Origin: Planctomycetota bacterium
GTDB lineage: Bacteria > Planctomycetota > Phycisphaerae > UBA1845
Direction: 5' to 3'
DNA: 42,463 nt
Assembly (NCBI GenBank): GCA_024275565.1
Contig: JAJRYY010000011.1
Location: 1 to 42,463 of the forward strand
Shown here: piece by piece, positions 40,256-42,463 of the stretch
How the letters are laid out: each line of letters starts with the position of its first letter
How positions within the stretch are numbered: position 1 is the first letter of the stretch
Translations under genes and position numbers: made by a program
The notes under the pieces: model-generated
Database searches by the model: none
What the model saw: the letters and a program-made list of their open reading frames with translations, nothing else
Told to the model about the DNA's origin: nothing

Positions 40256-42463
40256 TCAATCATCAGACATCGCATCCGCAAGACGCTGCTTCACCTTGAC
40301 ACATCGCATAGGTGCAGCCAACCCCTCACAACTGAGCACGCTGGCTGCTTCCGACAATACAGCATTGGCATCATCGAATCGCCCTTCATGCATCAACCAC
40401 AATCCCCGGATGCACATCGCCTCAGCCAGCTCCCACGAATCCTCACCACGCTCATCCCGTCGAATCTCAATCGCCCTGTTGATTCGCATCTCGGCGTCAT
40501 CATCGCAACAATCCAACCCCTGCAATTGCGAATCTGTCAACGTGAGCAAGGCGGTGGCATACTCCATGTGCAACCCTGGTTCAGAATCCAGGAGCTTCAC
40601 AGCATGCTCGGCAGCCTCGGTCGCTCGTGACACATCCCCGCGATCCAGATAGACCGTCGCAAGTGCTCCCCATGACAACCCCGTCCTGGGATGTTGATCG
40701 CCATGTGCAGCGCGGCGGTCAGCCAGCGCCTTCTCCAGAATCATGACAGCTTCATCGAGTCGTCCCTCCTGACCCAGAAATGCCCCCAGCGTGTTACGCA
40801 CATGCGCCGAATACGGATGCTCAGATCCAACCGTGCGTTCGAGGATTTCGATGGCTTCGCGGAAAAGTTGCTCAGAAGTGGATGAGTCGCCGAGGTGGAC
40901 TCTGTTGGAGGCGAGATTGTGGATGGCGATCGCGACATTGGGATGGTTCTTACCGAACGCGTTCTTCAAAATTTCGATCGCTTCTGTCCCGACGCGTTCT
41001 GCCTCAACATAATCTCCCATCCCGGAGAGCGAGTGTGTGATATTCAGCAATGTTGCACCTACCCTGGGATGCGCCTCGCCGAGGGTGGACCGCTGTATGT
41101 CCACGACGTCACGCAACATCGCAAGGGCTTCGGTCTTTTTGCCAAGTTTGCGAATCAACAAAGCCAAATTGTTCATGGCTACGGCGACGAGAGGATGATT
41201 CGATCCATGCACCTTGCGGCGCATGACCAGCGATTCTCTGAGCATCTGCTCCGCACCTTCGAGATCGCCCTTTTCCGATAGCAGTGAACCCAGATTGTTC
41301 AGAATCCCCGCAAGCTCAGGATGATATGCGGGCAAAATACCACGCCGGATCTCCAGAGATTCCCGAAGGAATGGTTCTGCTTCATCCAACCGGCCCTGAG
41401 AATGCAACGCGCTGCCAAGATTGCTGAGACTCATGGCGATGCCTTGGGGAGAAGCATCCACATGCTCGCGACGGATGGAAAGCGCCTCCCGATGAAGCGC
41501 CACTGCCTCCTCACCACGCTTGGCGATACTGCATGTCGCTCCAAGATCGTTGAGTCCTTTCGCCACTGCAATGCTTCGTTCTCCGTGGACCTGCTTTGCC
41601 ATCGACAGGGCTTCACGCTCCAGCGAAATGGCCTGATCGTAATAACCAGCTTGACTTCGCAGGATGGCGACATCCAGGAGATTCTCGATGAGATCACGAT
41701 GCCCATCAGGATACAACGCGCGACGAGCATCCAGAGCGTCGCTGAGGTGGATTTCGGCTTCATCAAATACAGCCAATTGCAGATACGTTTTGCCAATGGT
41801 GTGCTGCAACGACGCGCGAATCATCGGATTCTCTGTCATGGTTCCCATTTTGAGGCGTTCTGCTGCATGATCCAGGATTTGACGCACCGTAGGATCCTCT
41901 CCACGCGCAACGGTGGGATCGACCGACGCCAACATACTCTGAAGGAATTTCGTGATCGTCTCAGCGCGTTCCGCCTGCAACCCGGCTTCTTCAGCCTCCT
42001 TATCAGCACGGGCGGCCTGGAGTATCGCCTTCTCGGACTCAATGTCTGCACGCGCCGCCTGCATTCGGGCTTCTTCAGCCTGTCTGCTCTCACGCCAGGC
42101 GAACGTCCCCGTACCCACCATGCCGATGAACACCGCTACCAGAGCGATCGCAATTCCAGCGACAAAACCACGATTTCGCTCTGCAAATCGCTGCAGATGA
42201 TAGAGCGCAGTCGGCGGACGGGCTGTCACCGGTTCCCGATTCAGATGTCGGCGTATGTCTGCGCTCAAAGCGGAAACAGATGGGTAACGCCGATCCGGGT
42301 TTTTCTCCAGCGATTTCATGAGGATGGCTTCAATGTCGCCGGACAAAGACGCTCGTATCGCACCAGCCGGTCGAGCATCCTGAGTGCAGATGATACTGAT
42401 CGCCTTTGGCAGCGATTTATCGGACACATCGAACGGTTGCTTTCCGGTCAGCAGCTCATAAGC
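40256..42463 (-). CDS. Ser/Thr protein kinase with TPR domain (5' end beyond window)
   Basis: 735 residues visible; the frame is open at the right edge, so the kinase N-lobe and catalytic loop are outside. The first visible residues AYELLTGKQPFDVSDK are kinase subdomain IX-X, and MKSLEKNPDRRYPSVSALSADI is subdomain XI. One membrane span (FVAGIAIALVAVFIGMVGTG) follows, then an Ala/Glu-rich coiled coil (about residues 125-165), then about 9-10 kinesin-light-chain type TPRs (ALSIRREHVDASPQGIAMSL and similar 42-residue units) to residue about 660. Kinase inside, TPR sensor outside is the usual planctomycete layout. A GTG at 42427 lies inside the kinase domain and is not a start. The ligand is unknown. 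Confidence 0.9.
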   Translation of the reverse strand, partial: AYELLTGKQPFDVSDKSLPKAISIICTQDARPAGAIRASLSGDIEAILMKSLEKNPDRRYPSVSALSADIRRHLNREPVTARPPTALYHLQRFAERNRGFVAGIAIALVAVFIGMVGTGTFAWRESRQAEEARMQAARADIESEKAILQAARADKEAEEAGLQAERAETITKFLQSMLASVDPTVARGEDPTVRQILDHAAERLKMGTMTENPMIRASLQHTIGKTYLQLAVFDEAEIHLSDALDARRALYPDGHRDLIENLLDVAILRSQAGYYDQAISLEREALSMAKQVHGERSIAVAKGLNDLGATCSIAKRGEEAVALHREALSIRREHVDASPQGIAMSLSNLGSALHSQGRLDEAEPFLRESLEIRRGILPAYHPELAGILNNLGSLLSEKGDLEGAEQMLRESLVMRRKVHGSNHPLVAVAMNNLALLIRKLGKKTEALAMLRDVVDIQRSTLGEAHPRVGATLLNITHSLSGMGDYVEAERVGTEAIEILKNAFGKNHPNVAIAIHNLASNRVHLGDSSTSEQLFREAIEILERTVGSEHPYSAHVRNTLGAFLGQEGRLDEAVMILEKALADRRAAHGDQHPRTGLSWGALATVYLDRGDVSRATEAAEHAVKLLDSEPGLHMEYATALLTLTDSQLQGLDCCDDDAEMRINRAIEIRRDERGEDSWELAEAMCIRGLWLMHEGRFDDANAVLSEAASVLSCEGLAAPMRCVKVKQRLADAMSDD

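Noticed and set aside
42425..42427. GTG as start of the kinase-TPR gene
   Set aside because: The frame continues upstream through kinase residues (AYELLTGKQPFD) to the window edge.
1..42463. tRNA, rRNA or riboswitch genes
   Set aside because: I looked for T-loop, rRNA and common riboswitch signatures on both strands and saw none; small structured RNAs could be missed by eye.

Overview
This 42.5 kb stretch looks like ordinary bacterial chromosome. It has moderately high GC, dense coding on both strands in short operons, and no rRNA, tRNA, integrase or transposase that I can see. Several traits point to a planctomycete, probably a Phycisphaerae-like lineage: a Ser/Thr kinase fused to TPRs, an FG-GAP repeat protein ending in a dockerin-like D-rich tail, a secreted protein with a C-terminal membrane/Arg tail, and many short palindromic intergenic repeats. 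The taxon is an inference from style, not proven.

Layout. 1-1895 (-): acetoacetyl-CoA synthetase, running off the left edge. 2156-3994 (+): an HD-domain phosphohydrolase with a YwgA-like partner. 4088-6074 (-): a drug-type ABC exporter (ATPase plus permease). 6230-7339 (-): a lipid kinase. 7792-12524 (-): carbamoyl-phosphate synthase in the order carB-carA, with a perfect 25-bp-arm palindrome between the genes. 12765-13619 (-): a membrane protein. 13757-16305 (-): paired M16 peptidases, one with and one without the zinc site. 16468-18042 (-): phosphomannomutase/phosphoglucomutase with a Cys-rich N-terminal extension. 18472-20400 (+): a TolC-type outer-membrane protein. 20426-20986 (-): a small secreted protein. 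21681-23495 (+): an eight-unit FG-GAP gene with two opposite frame shifts.

24014-32177 (+) is the metabolic core: etfB-etfA, a HEPN protein and an 84-aa partner, an EtfD-type membrane Fe-S oxidoreductase, then prpD-prpB-prpC. Read together, ETF collects electrons from acyl-CoA oxidation and EtfD passes them to quinone, while the methylcitrate genes burn the propionyl-CoA that odd-chain or branched substrates give. Acetoacetyl-CoA synthetase at the left end fits the same acyl-CoA economy.

32493-34940 (+): a Cu(+) exporting P-type ATPase. 34946-38079 (-): ribosomal protein S1 followed by an AAA ATPase and a TOPRIM-like gene that is split by a one-base shift; this pair is the best candidate here for a conflict/defence-like module. 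38319-40202 (+): RecQ. 40256-42463 (-): kinase-TPR protein, cut by the right edge.

The most interesting signals are the AAA/TOPRIM pair behind rpsA, the HEPN pair embedded in the ETF operon, the doubly frameshifted FG-GAP gene, and several families of short intergenic repeats.
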